From NCBI GenBank assembly GCA_964464385.1, contig CAYXFZ010000086.1, positions 1 to 9,976 of the forward strand: 9,976 nucleotides of DNA. Reading direction: 5' to 3'. Below the pieces are notes generated by a model. The model searched no databases. It was given only the letters and a program-made list of their open reading frames with translations, and was not told the origin of the DNA. A program made the position numbers and the translations under genes. This DNA comes from CAYXFZ01 sp964464385. Lineage in GTDB: Bacteria; Planctomycetota; UBA1135. This document shows, in pieces, positions 1-6,460 of this stretch; position 1 is the stretch's first letter; every line of letters starts with the position of its first letter.

Positions 1-1755
1 TCTTTCCAGGAAATCAATCAGTGTAATTCCCTTAGCCGAGGCCCGTAGAGCCCTGCCAGAACGGCCCACGTATCCCTTGGCAATCAGCGCCTCGATGATG
101 TCGGCGCGGGTCGCAGGTGTACCCAACCCCTTCGATTTCAGTTCTTCTAAAACGTCCTCGTCCTGAAAGTCCTCGTGTAAATCCAATTCAAGATCGCTCG
201 CCTTCTCCATGGCATTCAGCAACTTGGCCTCGGTGTAACGCGGAGGTGGGCGGGTGGCATCCTCTTCCAAAGAACACTCCAAATTCTTGGAGGAAGCAGT
301 ATCGCCCGCGGCAACCCCGAGCTCTCCCAGAGATTCGGAGGCTTTGGGAACTCGATCTACCGATTGCCAACCCGCCACGACCAAGCGTGAGGACTCGGTG
401 TAAAAAGACCAGTAGCCTTCGGGGGGGACTTCAGAAGCCACCTTCGTTTCCCGCACGACGCGTTGCCAAGTGCTCGGCCCCAGGAATGCCGCCAAAAATC
501 GACGAAACACCAATTCAAAAATCTTGGCGTCATCCCCACCGAGGGGCGAAGCGGGCATGGTGCCGGTGGGAATGATGGCGAAGTGATCCCCCACCTTGGA
601 GTCATCGAAATTTCGCTTCTGGTTGAGAAGACCGTCCTTTTGCAAAACCAGAGCGGCCTCTTGGATCCCGGCCAATCGGCTGGAATCACTCAAGCTGTCG
701 AGGTGATCGCCGTTGGCAATCTTGGCCAAGACCTCTTGCACATTCTCACGAGCGTCTTCCGGCAAGGCGGCATGGTCAGTTCGAGGGTAGGTCAGGGCCT
801 TGTGGGCCTCGTACAGCCGTTGGGCGGCGCCCAAGGTTCGACGGGCGGACATGCCAAAGCGTTGGTTGGCCTCTTTTTGCAGAGCAGTCAAAGAAAACAA
901 GGGTGGCGATTTGCGTTGGCTTTGCGTGGTCTTTTCCGAGACCTCTGCACCAGCACCATTGCTGTCGGCAACAATTTTTTTGGCTTCTTCTTCCTGCCAA
1001 AGTTTTTCGCCATCCTTGCCCGAACGCGAAGCGCGGTACTGCGCTTTGTATTGGTGACCATTGGCCTCGAAGACAGCCAAGACTTTCCAGTAAGGAACGG
1101 GAACGTGGGCTAACACTGCCAATTCCCGGTGCACCAACAGGGCCAAGGTCGGAGTCTGCACGCGACCCGCCGACCAAACGCCCCGTTCCCGGCGCCCTTT
1201 GAGGCGCTTGGTAATGCCACGGGTGGCATTCATGCCAATGAGCCAATCCGCCTCCGCGCGGCTGTAGGCAGCATCACCCAAACCAGAAAATTCGTCGCCA
1301 GGCCTGAGCTCGGCAAATGCCTTGGTAATCGCTTTCCCCGTCATGGATTGCAGCCAGAGCCGTTGGACGGGCTTTCCACAATCCACATAGGCCTCGATTT
1401 CACGGAATATCAACTCCCCCTCACGAGCCGCATCACAAGCATTCACGAGACTGGTCACCTCGTCCCGGTTGGCCAACTTCTTGATCAGGCGCAACTGCTT
1501 GGTCTGGCCACTGCGAGCCCGCCGCAAAAAGCCGCCCTGCAGCTCCTGGGGGAGGATCGGCAGGGACTTCAACTGCCAGACCTTGAGATCCGGGTCGTAG
1601 CCCTCGGGTTCGACCAATTCGAGCATGTGACCCACCGCCCAGGTAATGCAATGCTCGGAACCCTCCCACCACCCTTCGTGCTGGTCGAAGGAGCCTGGAA
1701 GGGCGCGGGCGAGGTCGGCGGCGACACTCGGTTTCTCGGCAAGGACGAGCTGCAT
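1..1755 (-). CDS. topB: DNA topoisomerase III (type IA), 3' end beyond the window
   Basis: Type IA topoisomerase: it cuts one DNA strand through a tyrosine and passes another strand through, resolving intertwined or recombining DNA in the cytoplasm. The reading frame is unbroken for 585 residues and leaves the left edge still open. Visible motifs in order: the Toprim start LAEKPSVAADLA (5-16); the Toprim acidic motif ACDAAREGELIFR (106-118), where the second Asp of DxD is Ala, as I recall for some TopB groups; ADWLIGMNATR (169-179); GRVQTPTLALLV (197-208); the active-site segment ALTYPRTD with catalytic Tyr323; HFAIIPTG (391-398); and LGTPATRADII (544-554). Tyr323 sits close to the equivalent residue of E. 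coli TopB. The C-terminal part, including any zinc fingers, lies outside. The ATG at 1755 gives the correct N-terminus for the family, but no good Shine-Dalgarno precedes it. Family assignment is secure; topoisomerase III is favoured over topoisomerase I by the motif wording and early Toprim start. Confidence 0.93.
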   Translation of the reverse strand, partial: MQLVLAEKPSVAADLARALPGSFDQHEGWWEGSEHCITWAVGHMLELVEPEGYDPDLKVWQLKSLPILPQELQGGFLRRARSGQTKQLRLIKKLANRDEVTSLVNACDAAREGELIFREIEAYVDCGKPVQRLWLQSMTGKAITKAFAELRPGDEFSGLGDAAYSRAEADWLIGMNATRGITKRLKGRRERGVWSAGRVQTPTLALLVHRELAVLAHVPVPYWKVLAVFEANGHQYKAQYRASRSGKDGEKLWQEEEAKKIVADSNGAGAEVSEKTTQSQRKSPPLFSLTALQKEANQRFGMSARRTLGAAQRLYEAHKALTYPRTDHAALPEDARENVQEVLAKIANGDHLDSLSDSSRLAGIQEAALVLQKDGLLNQKRNFDDSKVGDHFAIIPTGTMPASPLGGDDAKIFELVFRRFLAAFLGPSTWQRVVRETKVASEVPPEGYWSFYTESSRLVVAGWQSVDRVPKASESLGELGVAAGDTASSKNLECSLEEDATRPPPRYTEAKLLNAMEKASDLELDLHEDFQDEDVLEELKSKGLGTPATRADIIEALIAKGYVGRSGRALRASAKGITLIDFLER

Positions 1756-1844
1756 GGAGAGAACCCGAAGACGGGCTAGGCGCGGCAAGTTACGGGGCAG
1801 AACCGGCCGCGTCCAGCGCCAAGGCCAATCTTGGCCCCTAAGGA

Positions 1845-1853
1845 GGGGGGGGG
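1845..1853. repeat. Homopolymer tract of nine G
   Basis: Nine consecutive G lie between topB and the pseudopilin gene, preceded by AAGGA and followed by ATCC. Such tracts can change length by polymerase slippage and are also a common place for sequencing or assembly error. It lies outside coding sequence, so a length change would alter promoter spacing rather than a reading frame. Confidence 0.9.
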
Positions 1854-1954
1854 ATCCATTCTTAAGCTTATAAAAATAAAGGGTTTACGAGTATCTCAGA
1901 AAATCGTCCAAAGACCCCTCAAGAGCACCCTCCAGTCTGGCCGAAAAAGAAACA

Positions 1955-1959
1955 GAGGA
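1955..1959 (+). promoter_or_regulatory. Ribosome binding site of the pseudopilin gene
   Basis: GAGGA lies 8 bases before the ATG at 1968, a normal Shine-Dalgarno spacing. It supports that ATG as the start. It is one of the clearer ribosome binding sites in the window. Confidence 0.7.
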
Positions 1960-1967
1960 AAACCACC

Positions 1968-2459
1968 ATGACACAAAACACTCAACGCCTTCCCCTCTTC
2001 GAGAGCTTTGCCGCAGTTGCTGCGGTCGGTTTGGTCGCTGCTCTGGCCGCCATGCCTACAAGCAACTCTGCTGAGGAATCCGACCTCCACCTGATGGACC
2101 AACTCAGTCTGATGAGAACGGCCATCTTCCGCTTCTCCATGGACCACTCCTCCGACGTGGGTCCGCTCTGGCCCGGCCAAGGAAGCGAACAATTGACGGA
2201 CCAACTCACCGATCGCTCCCGCTCGGATGGCTCCACTTGGAAACGCTCCACGGGTCGCGATGATCGTTGGTTTGGCCCCTACCTGGACAGCGTCCCTGCC
2301 AACCCGGTCAATTACCGCTCGGACATCCGTCTGGACTACGGATCGGAAATGCCGATCTTCACCGGCCAAGCTGGTTGGGTTTACCAACCCCTTACCGGAA
2401 CTCTGTGGCCGGATCTGCCCGGTCAGGATCCTCGCGGGATCCTCTACGCCGAATACTAA
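1968..2459 (+). CDS. Type IV pilin-like / GspG-like pseudopilin
   Basis: A 163-residue small protein with the plan of a type II secretion major pseudopilin. Residues 11-30 (FESFAAVAAVGLVAALAAMP) match the hydrophobic pilin helix, with Glu12 at the place of the conserved Glu5 and the helix ending in Pro. An amphipathic segment follows (39-58), then a C-terminal domain with FGPYLDSVPANPVN (102-115) and GWVYQPLTGTLW (136-147), wording typical of GspG-like proteins. Oddity: counting back from Glu12, the residue before the expected prepilin-peptidase cut is Arg7, not the usual Gly, so normal processing is uncertain. Homologues form the periplasmic pseudopilus or pili anchored in the inner membrane. 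No other secretion gene is in the window. The start is supported by GAGGA at 1955-1959 and the gene ends at an intrinsic terminator, so it is probably a single-gene transcript. Family is fairly sure; exact role is not. Confidence 0.75.
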   Translation: MTQNTQRLPLFESFAAVAAVGLVAALAAMPTSNSAEESDLHLMDQLSLMRTAIFRFSMDHSSDVGPLWPGQGSEQLTDQLTDRSRSDGSTWKRSTGRDDRWFGPYLDSVPANPVNYRSDIRLDYGSEMPIFTGQAGWVYQPLTGTLWPDLPGQDPRGILYAEY

Positions 2460-2483
2460 TCGGCATCATCCCAGGTGGTTTGA

Positions 2484-2516
2484 GCCCGTACCAGAAATGG
2501 TGCGGGCATTTTTTTT
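2484..2516 (+). terminator. Intrinsic (rho-independent) terminator of the pseudopilin gene
   Basis: The arms GCCCGTACC (2484-2492) and GGTGCGGGC (2499-2507) pair over 9 base pairs, with one G-U, around the 6-base loop AGAAAT. One A and then eight T follow (2509-2516). It starts 24 bases after the pseudopilin stop codon. On the other strand no T run follows the hairpin, so it is a one-way terminator for the plus-strand gene, placed just before the end of the convergent gene. Confidence 0.9.
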
Positions 2517-2531
2517 GCCCTGAGATCTCCT

Positions 2532-3443
2532 TTATTCGTCGCGGAACTTGGCGTGGCAAGCATGGCAGGCCTGCTGAACACGCTGAAAGGCCCCTTCCGC
2601 CTCGGCAAGATTACCGGCTCGGGCAAAATCTCGGAGGTCGTGGGCGCGGACGACCGATTCCAAAGCGGCCTGAACAAAGACTGGGTCTTGGATGTGTTCG
2701 GAGTCGGCCCGCCGAAAGGCCTGAAATAAGACCGTGGCCAATTGATCAATTTCCCTTTCAGGCACAAGATCCGGGTGGTCCTTGGGCACTCCCCAGTTGG
2801 CGCGATGCGTAGCCTTCACTCGGTCGAAAATGCGATCGGCACGCGCCATGCCCTGGGCAAAACCAGTGACCTCGGCCACCCCCACCAATTTTGGAAACAC
2901 GACATCGGCAGGGGCCGGAACCCAAGCTGCCACATCACGCCAAAGACCGGGGTATTCCAAACTGGTGCCCGCAGTCTGCAAAACCTGGAGGGCCGCGTTC
3001 ATGCTGAATCCCAAGGACAGGGCAACCAAAGAAGCTGCGGCCGGTCCTCGATGCTGACCGTGGTGGCAATGGACATAGAAAGGGCCGGACCGATTCATGA
3101 CCAGACCTTCCAGGGACAATTGGGCCTTGTTGGAAATCCCGGAATAGCCCAAGGGAATGTGGACATACTCCAGGCCGCGGGCCTTGGCACGAGCCAAGTC
3201 TGGAGCCTTTCCGTCCACACATACCACGGTTCGAATGCCGAGTTGAACCAATGAATCAAAACCGGCATCCCCCTTGGGTTCACCACCCGTCCAAATCAAC
3301 TCAGAGACCTGCAAACAACGAGGCAGACCGATCCTTTCCTGGAACGTTGGCGCGGCAACATCCACGCCAGAATCGCTCCGCTGTCCTGGGCTCCCACAAG
3401 CCAAGCAAACGACCAAGCAAAGACTAGGAAGAAGGCGATTCAT
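2532..3443 (-). CDS. Exported fusion: tyrosine/dual-specificity phosphatase-like domain plus c-type cytochrome (cytochrome c'-like) domain
   Basis: A 303-residue protein with two domains behind a signal peptide (about 1-16). The signal ends LACGS, so Cys16 could be a lipoprotein cysteine, but Cys13 at position -3 makes the lipobox imperfect. Residues about 44-175 look like a tyrosine/dual-specificity phosphatase: an early TGGEP segment, LGIRTVVCVDG, then HCHHGQHRGP with Cys126 and Arg132 forming the CX5R phosphate loop. Residues about 181-303 look like cytochrome c': roughly 120 mostly helical residues ending in a heme site CHACH (Cys293, Cys296, His297) followed by AKFR, as in that family. 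A heme-binding domain fits the exported location. The phosphatase substrate is unknown, and the domain may act on something other than protein. The ATG at 3443 has no clear ribosome binding site. The gene lies 74 bases after the TrpD-like gene and converges on the pseudopilin gene. Confidence 0.8.
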   Translation of the reverse strand: MNRLLPSLCLVVCLACGSPGQRSDSGVDVAAPTFQERIGLPRCLQVSELIWTGGEPKGDAGFDSLVQLGIRTVVCVDGKAPDLARAKARGLEYVHIPLGYSGISNKAQLSLEGLVMNRSGPFYVHCHHGQHRGPAAASLVALSLGFSMNAALQVLQTAGTSLEYPGLWRDVAAWVPAPADVVFPKLVGVAEVTGFAQGMARADRIFDRVKATHRANWGVPKDHPDLVPEREIDQLATVLFQAFRRADSEHIQDPVFVQAALESVVRAHDLRDFARAGNLAEAEGAFQRVQQACHACHAKFRDE

Positions 3444-3517
3444 CAGAGGGAAGGGGGCAAACGGCGTGCCAAGTCAACAGGGTCCCAAACTCGTGTAAAC
3501 ATTACCGAAAGGAAACG

Positions 3518-4522
3518 TCAGGAGGGCCTGCCTTCCAGGATTTTGGCCGCTCGACCGGATTCCACGGCATCCCGGGCGCGATCGAGAGCATCCACAAGAT
3601 CGGCACTGACCCCAGAAAGTTTCAGGATCAGGGCAGCACCCAAGAGGACGGCATGCAGTTCCGGACCATCCACGGCCGACAATGCCCGGAGGAGAGCGGC
3701 CCTCATCTCTTCTTCCCGTGCTTCCGGAGGGACCCAGGGCTCGTCTAGATCGAAAAAGCCAAAGTCAGCCGGATCCATGCGCAGAGGGGAACGATGCCCA
3801 TCTTCGACCCAAAGGCCACGAGTCCGACCCATGACGGAGGGATCCAGAGATCCCTCTAGACCTTGCACGATCAATGCATGGGAGAAGCCCAGAGCGGCAA
3901 TGACCTCGCCGGCGGTTCCCAGGACGGGACCGGGCCGAGAAGGGACCAAAAGCCGGGCTTCCGCCGGCGCCAACAGTTTGAGGACAACATCGGGGGCAGA
4001 ACGCAGGCCGAGGTGGTTCTCAATCTCCAAAAGACGGCCCCAGCCGGAATCCTGGGCAGTGGGCTGCCAACAGGCCAACCTCAGCTCCTGGAGTTCTTTG
4101 CCGGCCACCTCTGGCTCTTTGTGGATTACGTGGCCCATGCCCTGCCAAAGGTCCCCCAGGGTGGTTCCAGCCCCACGGGCATGCAAGGCCGCCTGCAGAA
4201 GAATGGGCGCGCCGCCCGCAGCAGCGGCGCAAGCCGAACCGAGGCCAAGTGGCGGGTGATGACGGTTGCCCAATCGGCTCGTGCCCACGACAACACAGCC
4301 ATCTGGCAGAGCGGGAAAGCGGAGGCGTTTGCGGGCGGCCAAGGCAAAGCCGGCAATCTCGTCGGCGGTCATGGACTTGGAGCGAAGGGCCACCAAAAAA
4401 CCGGCGACTTGCACATCGGTTCCAGCACCATCCAACAAGAGGGCCATGGCCCGTTCCGCTTCTTGAGTCGTGAGGTGGCGTGCCCGCTCTCCCCCGACGG
4501 CACCGCCAACCTTTTGCACCAA
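3518..4522 (-). CDS. Anthranilate phosphoribosyltransferase-like (TrpD/TrpD2, YbiB-type) protein
   Basis: About 334 residues with the glycosyltransferase family 3 plan. The small helical N-terminal domain (LTTQEAERAMALLL, 17-30; VAGFLVALRSKSMTADEIAGFA, 39-60) is a good TrpD match, and the large domain follows (GLRSAPDVVLKLLAPAEAR, 172-190; LGFSHALIVQGLEG, 211-224). Key TrpD motifs are missing: the PRPP loop GTGGD reads GTSRLGNRHH (80-89), no KHGN follows, and the metal-binding Asp-Glu near 223 is absent. This resembles TrpD2/YbiB proteins, a TrpD-fold group known to bind nucleic acid, more than a tryptophan-pathway enzyme. No other trp gene is nearby. The given start is TTG. A CTG at 4549 with GGAG 8 bases upstream would add nine residues that extend the first helix, so the true start is unsettled. 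It follows the peroxiredoxin gene by 23 bases or overlaps it, implying one transcript. Confidence 0.75.
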   Translation of the reverse strand: MVQKVGGAVGGERARHLTTQEAERAMALLLDGAGTDVQVAGFLVALRSKSMTADEIAGFALAARKRLRFPALPDGCVVVGTSRLGNRHHPPLGLGSACAAAAGGAPILLQAALHARGAGTTLGDLWQGMGHVIHKEPEVAGKELQELRLACWQPTAQDSGWGRLLEIENHLGLRSAPDVVLKLLAPAEARLLVPSRPGPVLGTAGEVIAALGFSHALIVQGLEGSLDPSVMGRTRGLWVEDGHRSPLRMDPADFGFFDLDEPWVPPEAREEEMRAALLRALSAVDGPELHAVLLGAALILKLSGVSADLVDALDRARDAVESGRAAKILEGRPS

Positions 4523-4545
4523 AGTGCGGATCTCGTGATCAGAAT

Positions 4546-5055
4546 TCAGGAAATGATCTCCTGGCGAAGCACGTCGAGCACGCGGTTGACGAGACCGGGA
4601 ATCCTTACATTGTCAAAAATATGCGCCACTCGACCGGAGGGGTCCACCAAGATGCAAGATCGCACATAACCATGGTACTGGCGCCCATGATCGTTTTTTT
4701 TCCGCCAGATTCCATAGCGCTCGGCAATCTTGTGGTCTTGATCGGAAACTACACAAACGAAAGAAGACTCGGCGGCCACCGTTTGACCATTCAAAGAAGT
4801 CTTCGGGCGAATGCCGACCACGGTCGCCTGCAAAGAGTCGAAAGTTTTTTGGCGCCGGTTGAATTCTTTCAACAACCGCACACAAGATGCACTGTTGGCG
4901 CGCGTGCCAAAAGTTAACACGACCCAAAGACCACGATACTCCGTCAATCGAATGCGTTCCCCACGAGAATCCGGAAGAGTGAAGGCGGGGGCACGATCGC
5001 CTACGGCTAAAACGGGATTGACCAAATTGGGATGTTGTAGGGGGGAGGCGGACAA
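4546..5055 (-). CDS. PrxQ/BCP-type peroxiredoxin (AhpC/TSA family)
   Basis: A thiol peroxidase of about 169 residues, expected to reduce peroxides in the cytoplasm. Visible: VGDRAPAFTLPDSRG (18-32), the family's N-terminal signature; the peroxidatic site TRANSASC with Cys58, where Ser55 replaces the usual Thr of TxxC and Ala-Ser replaces Pro-Gly; and YGIWRKKN followed by RSCILVDPSGRVAHIF (132-147), with Arg132 as the conserved active-site Arg. The resolving Cys often found five residues after the peroxidatic one is absent (residue 63 is Lys). Cys101 and Cys134 are other candidates, or it is a one-Cys enzyme. The first usable start in frame is TTG at 5055, and another TTG at 5025 also gives a normal family N-terminus. 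An ATG at 5078 is in a different frame. The gene is followed closely by the TrpD-like gene. Family is well supported; start is not. Confidence 0.85.
   Translation of the reverse strand: MSASPLQHPNLVNPVLAVGDRAPAFTLPDSRGERIRLTEYRGLWVVLTFGTRANSASCVRLLKEFNRRQKTFDSLQATVVGIRPKTSLNGQTVAAESSFVCVVSDQDHKIAERYGIWRKKNDHGRQYHGYVRSCILVDPSGRVAHIFDNVRIPGLVNRVLDVLRQEIIS
4558..4561 (-). promoter_or_regulatory. Possible ribosome binding site for a CTG start of the TrpD-like gene
   Basis: GGAG inside the end of the peroxiredoxin gene stands 8 bases before a CTG (4549-4547) that overlaps the peroxiredoxin stop as CTGA and is in frame with the TrpD-like protein. The spacing is ideal, but CTG starts are rare. The alternatives are TTG at 4522, with only a weak GAG 9 bases before it, and the adjacent GTG at 4519. 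Confidence 0.35.
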
Positions 5056-5125
5056 GAGGATTCCGCTGCGTCAATCATGCCCAAGCCTTACATTTGCGCA
5101 AGGCGAAACCTGTCGAAACGAAAAA
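5056..5125. other. Gap between the amidohydrolase run and the peroxiredoxin gene
   Basis: Seventy bases separate the last amidohydrolase stop from the peroxiredoxin's TTG start, both on the minus strand. It holds the palindrome TTGCGCAA (5094-5101) within weak arms GCCTT (5085-5089) and AAGGC (5100-5104), and an ATG at 5076-5078 in the wrong frame for the peroxiredoxin. No T-run terminator is visible, so read-through from the amidohydrolase operon is possible. Any control role for the palindrome is a guess. Confidence 0.35.
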
Positions 5126-6460
5126 CTATTCGTCGATTGTTTCTTCGACTTGTTTTTCGGCCAATTCCTGCGCCGGAAGAGGGCGAATATGCGAAAAGTA
5201 CGAAGCCTTTTTCTTATCGTACACCACTTTTCCGGAAACCACGGCCCATTGAACGAAACTTCGGTAATCAAAAATAGAGCGGTCGGTGATGATCAAGTCG
5301 GCGTCCTTGCCCACTTCCACAGAGCCGAGGCGATCGTCCATGCGCAGGAGACGTGCGGGTGCCAAAGTGACGGCCCGCAGGGCGGCTTCTTCTGACAATC
5401 CTCCGCGAATGGCGAAGGCAGCCTCCAAAGGAAGGGTCAGCAGATCGCGACCGGCCATTCCGCCAGTGCTGATGGTGGCGGAGGAGGGAAGGATGCAAAC
5501 TTCAACGCCAGCATCGTGCAAGATGCGAGCATTTTGGATGTTCCAACCACTGGCTCGATTGAGAGCTGGGTTCGCCCAAGATTTTGAGCGGGGATAGACC
5601 ACAACGCGAGCACCGCTCCGTCCAAGTCTGGAGGCCAAAGTCCAAGCTTCCCGACAGCCAAAGATGACCGCATCCATGGGGAAAATTTCCAATAGATCAC
5701 AAACCGCTCCGAGATCACGAACCGTTTCAGCTCGGAATCGCGCAACTTTGGACTTCCGCAACAAGGCAAGGTGATCCGGATTGACCCCTTGCGACGAGGG
5801 TTCCACAGCATCTTCCTCGCCATCCTCCTTGGCGCGTTTCCAAGCGGCCAAGGCACGGATGTGATCACGGGCTTTGGCCAAGGAAGCCAGCAATTGACGG
5901 CGGGCCGAGGGGCTGGAAGGGCTGACATTCAGGCTCACCCATGGCACTTCGCCTAGGTAAAAGCCTTCCAAAGTGCCGCGGGAAAGTTTGACGACCGCTT
6001 TGCCGGAGACCACCGAGGTCAGGCCACCCGAGAGCCCGAGATCCAAATTGAGAGAAAAGGGATCAAAGGAATCCTTGAGAGAGGAGCCTCGCCCGCTGAC
6101 AACCCCGGAAGAATCAGCGGCGATCAGGCCAGGATAAACGTGCAAACCATCCACCTTTAGAAGAGTCGCGCCCTCGGGAATTCGAATGTTCTCCCCCACC
6201 TTGAGAATTCGGCCGTTCTTGCAAAGGACCGTGCCGGCGTGAACCACGCCATCGGTCACGGTGTGAATTTCTCCGCCGACAATGGCGAAGTAGGGATTTT
6301 CTTCCGGAACCGCTTCCTCCTCTTCGGATTCTAATTCGGTCTCCTTGGTCGCTTCGGTGTCTTCAACCACTTCCTCAACCACTTCCTCTTGCTCCTCATC
6401 GGGCGGATCTTGAAAGATGAAAAGAGAGCCGAGGGTCAGGCAAACGGGGAGAAGCATCAT
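5126..6460 (-). CDS. Amidohydrolase-superfamily paralogue lacking metal ligands (probable pseudoenzyme), with acidic N-terminal segment
   Basis: A 444-residue exported protein, last gene of the four-gene amidohydrolase run. A hydrophobic start (1-16) is followed by a very acidic segment (about 19-54, mostly Glu, Asp and Val). Next come the superfamily's N-terminal sandwich (FAIVGGEIHTVTDGVVHAG, 58-76) and YPGLIAADSSG (109-119), where HxH should stand but Asp116 and Ser118 replace both His. Further on, VARFRAETVRDL (239-250), AVIFGCREAWTLASRL (264-279) and VEVCILPSSA (319-328) mark the usual later ligand positions, again without His or Asp. The C-terminus is typical: AFAIRGGLSEEAALRAVTLAPARLL (349-372) and GSVEVGKDADLIITD (379-393). 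Hydrolysis is therefore unlikely; a structural, binding or regulatory role beside the active paralogues is inferred. ATG at 6460 overlaps the previous stop (ATGATG), with GAGGA at 6467-6471 ahead, so translation is coupled. Confidence 0.85.
   Translation of the reverse strand: MMLLPVCLTLGSLFIFQDPPDEEQEEVVEEVVEDTEATKETELESEEEEAVPEENPYFAIVGGEIHTVTDGVVHAGTVLCKNGRILKVGENIRIPEGATLLKVDGLHVYPGLIAADSSGVVSGRGSSLKDSFDPFSLNLDLGLSGGLTSVVSGKAVVKLSRGTLEGFYLGEVPWVSLNVSPSSPSARRQLLASLAKARDHIRALAAWKRAKEDGEEDAVEPSSQGVNPDHLALLRKSKVARFRAETVRDLGAVCDLLEIFPMDAVIFGCREAWTLASRLGRSGARVVVYPRSKSWANPALNRASGWNIQNARILHDAGVEVCILPSSATISTGGMAGRDLLTLPLEAAFAIRGGLSEEAALRAVTLAPARLLRMDDRLGSVEVGKDADLIITDRSIFDYRSFVQWAVVSGKVVYDKKKASYFSHIRPLPAQELAEKQVEETIDE

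Larger units (their letters stand above)
1756..1967. promoter_or_regulatory. Divergent intergenic region between topB and the pseudopilin gene
   Basis: This 212-base gap separates two genes read away from each other, so it should hold both promoters. Visible pieces: overlapping small inverted repeats at 1819-1836 (CCAAG...CTTGG and GGCCAA-TC-TTGGCC), a run of nine G at 1845-1853, and an A/T-rich block at about 1861-1885 containing TATAAAAATAAA (1869-1880), the only strongly A/T-rich stretch nearby. No convincing -35/-10 pair with normal spacing was found on either strand, so no exact promoter is called. The role is inferred from gene arrangement. Confidence 0.45.

Noticed and set aside
117..1779. 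Plus- and minus-strand open frames within topB, some longer than 200 residues
   Set aside because: The topB frame is continuous for 585 residues with all type IA motifs in order, so these are shadows and there is no frameshift in topB.
2499..2520. Second hairpin GGGCA...TGCCC overlapping the T run, as a terminator for the minus-strand gene
   Set aside because: Its stem is only 5 base pairs and no T run follows it on the minus strand; the 9-base-pair plus-strand hairpin explains the sequence.
3472..3477. TTGACT on the minus strand upstream of the phosphatase-cytochrome gene, like a sigma-70 -35 box
   Set aside because: No -10-like hexamer occurs at normal spacing downstream, so it is not called as a promoter.
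3863..4669. Plus-strand open frame of 268 residues opposite the TrpD-like and peroxiredoxin genes
   Set aside because: It spans the boundary of two real genes on the other strand and has no family motif or ribosome site.
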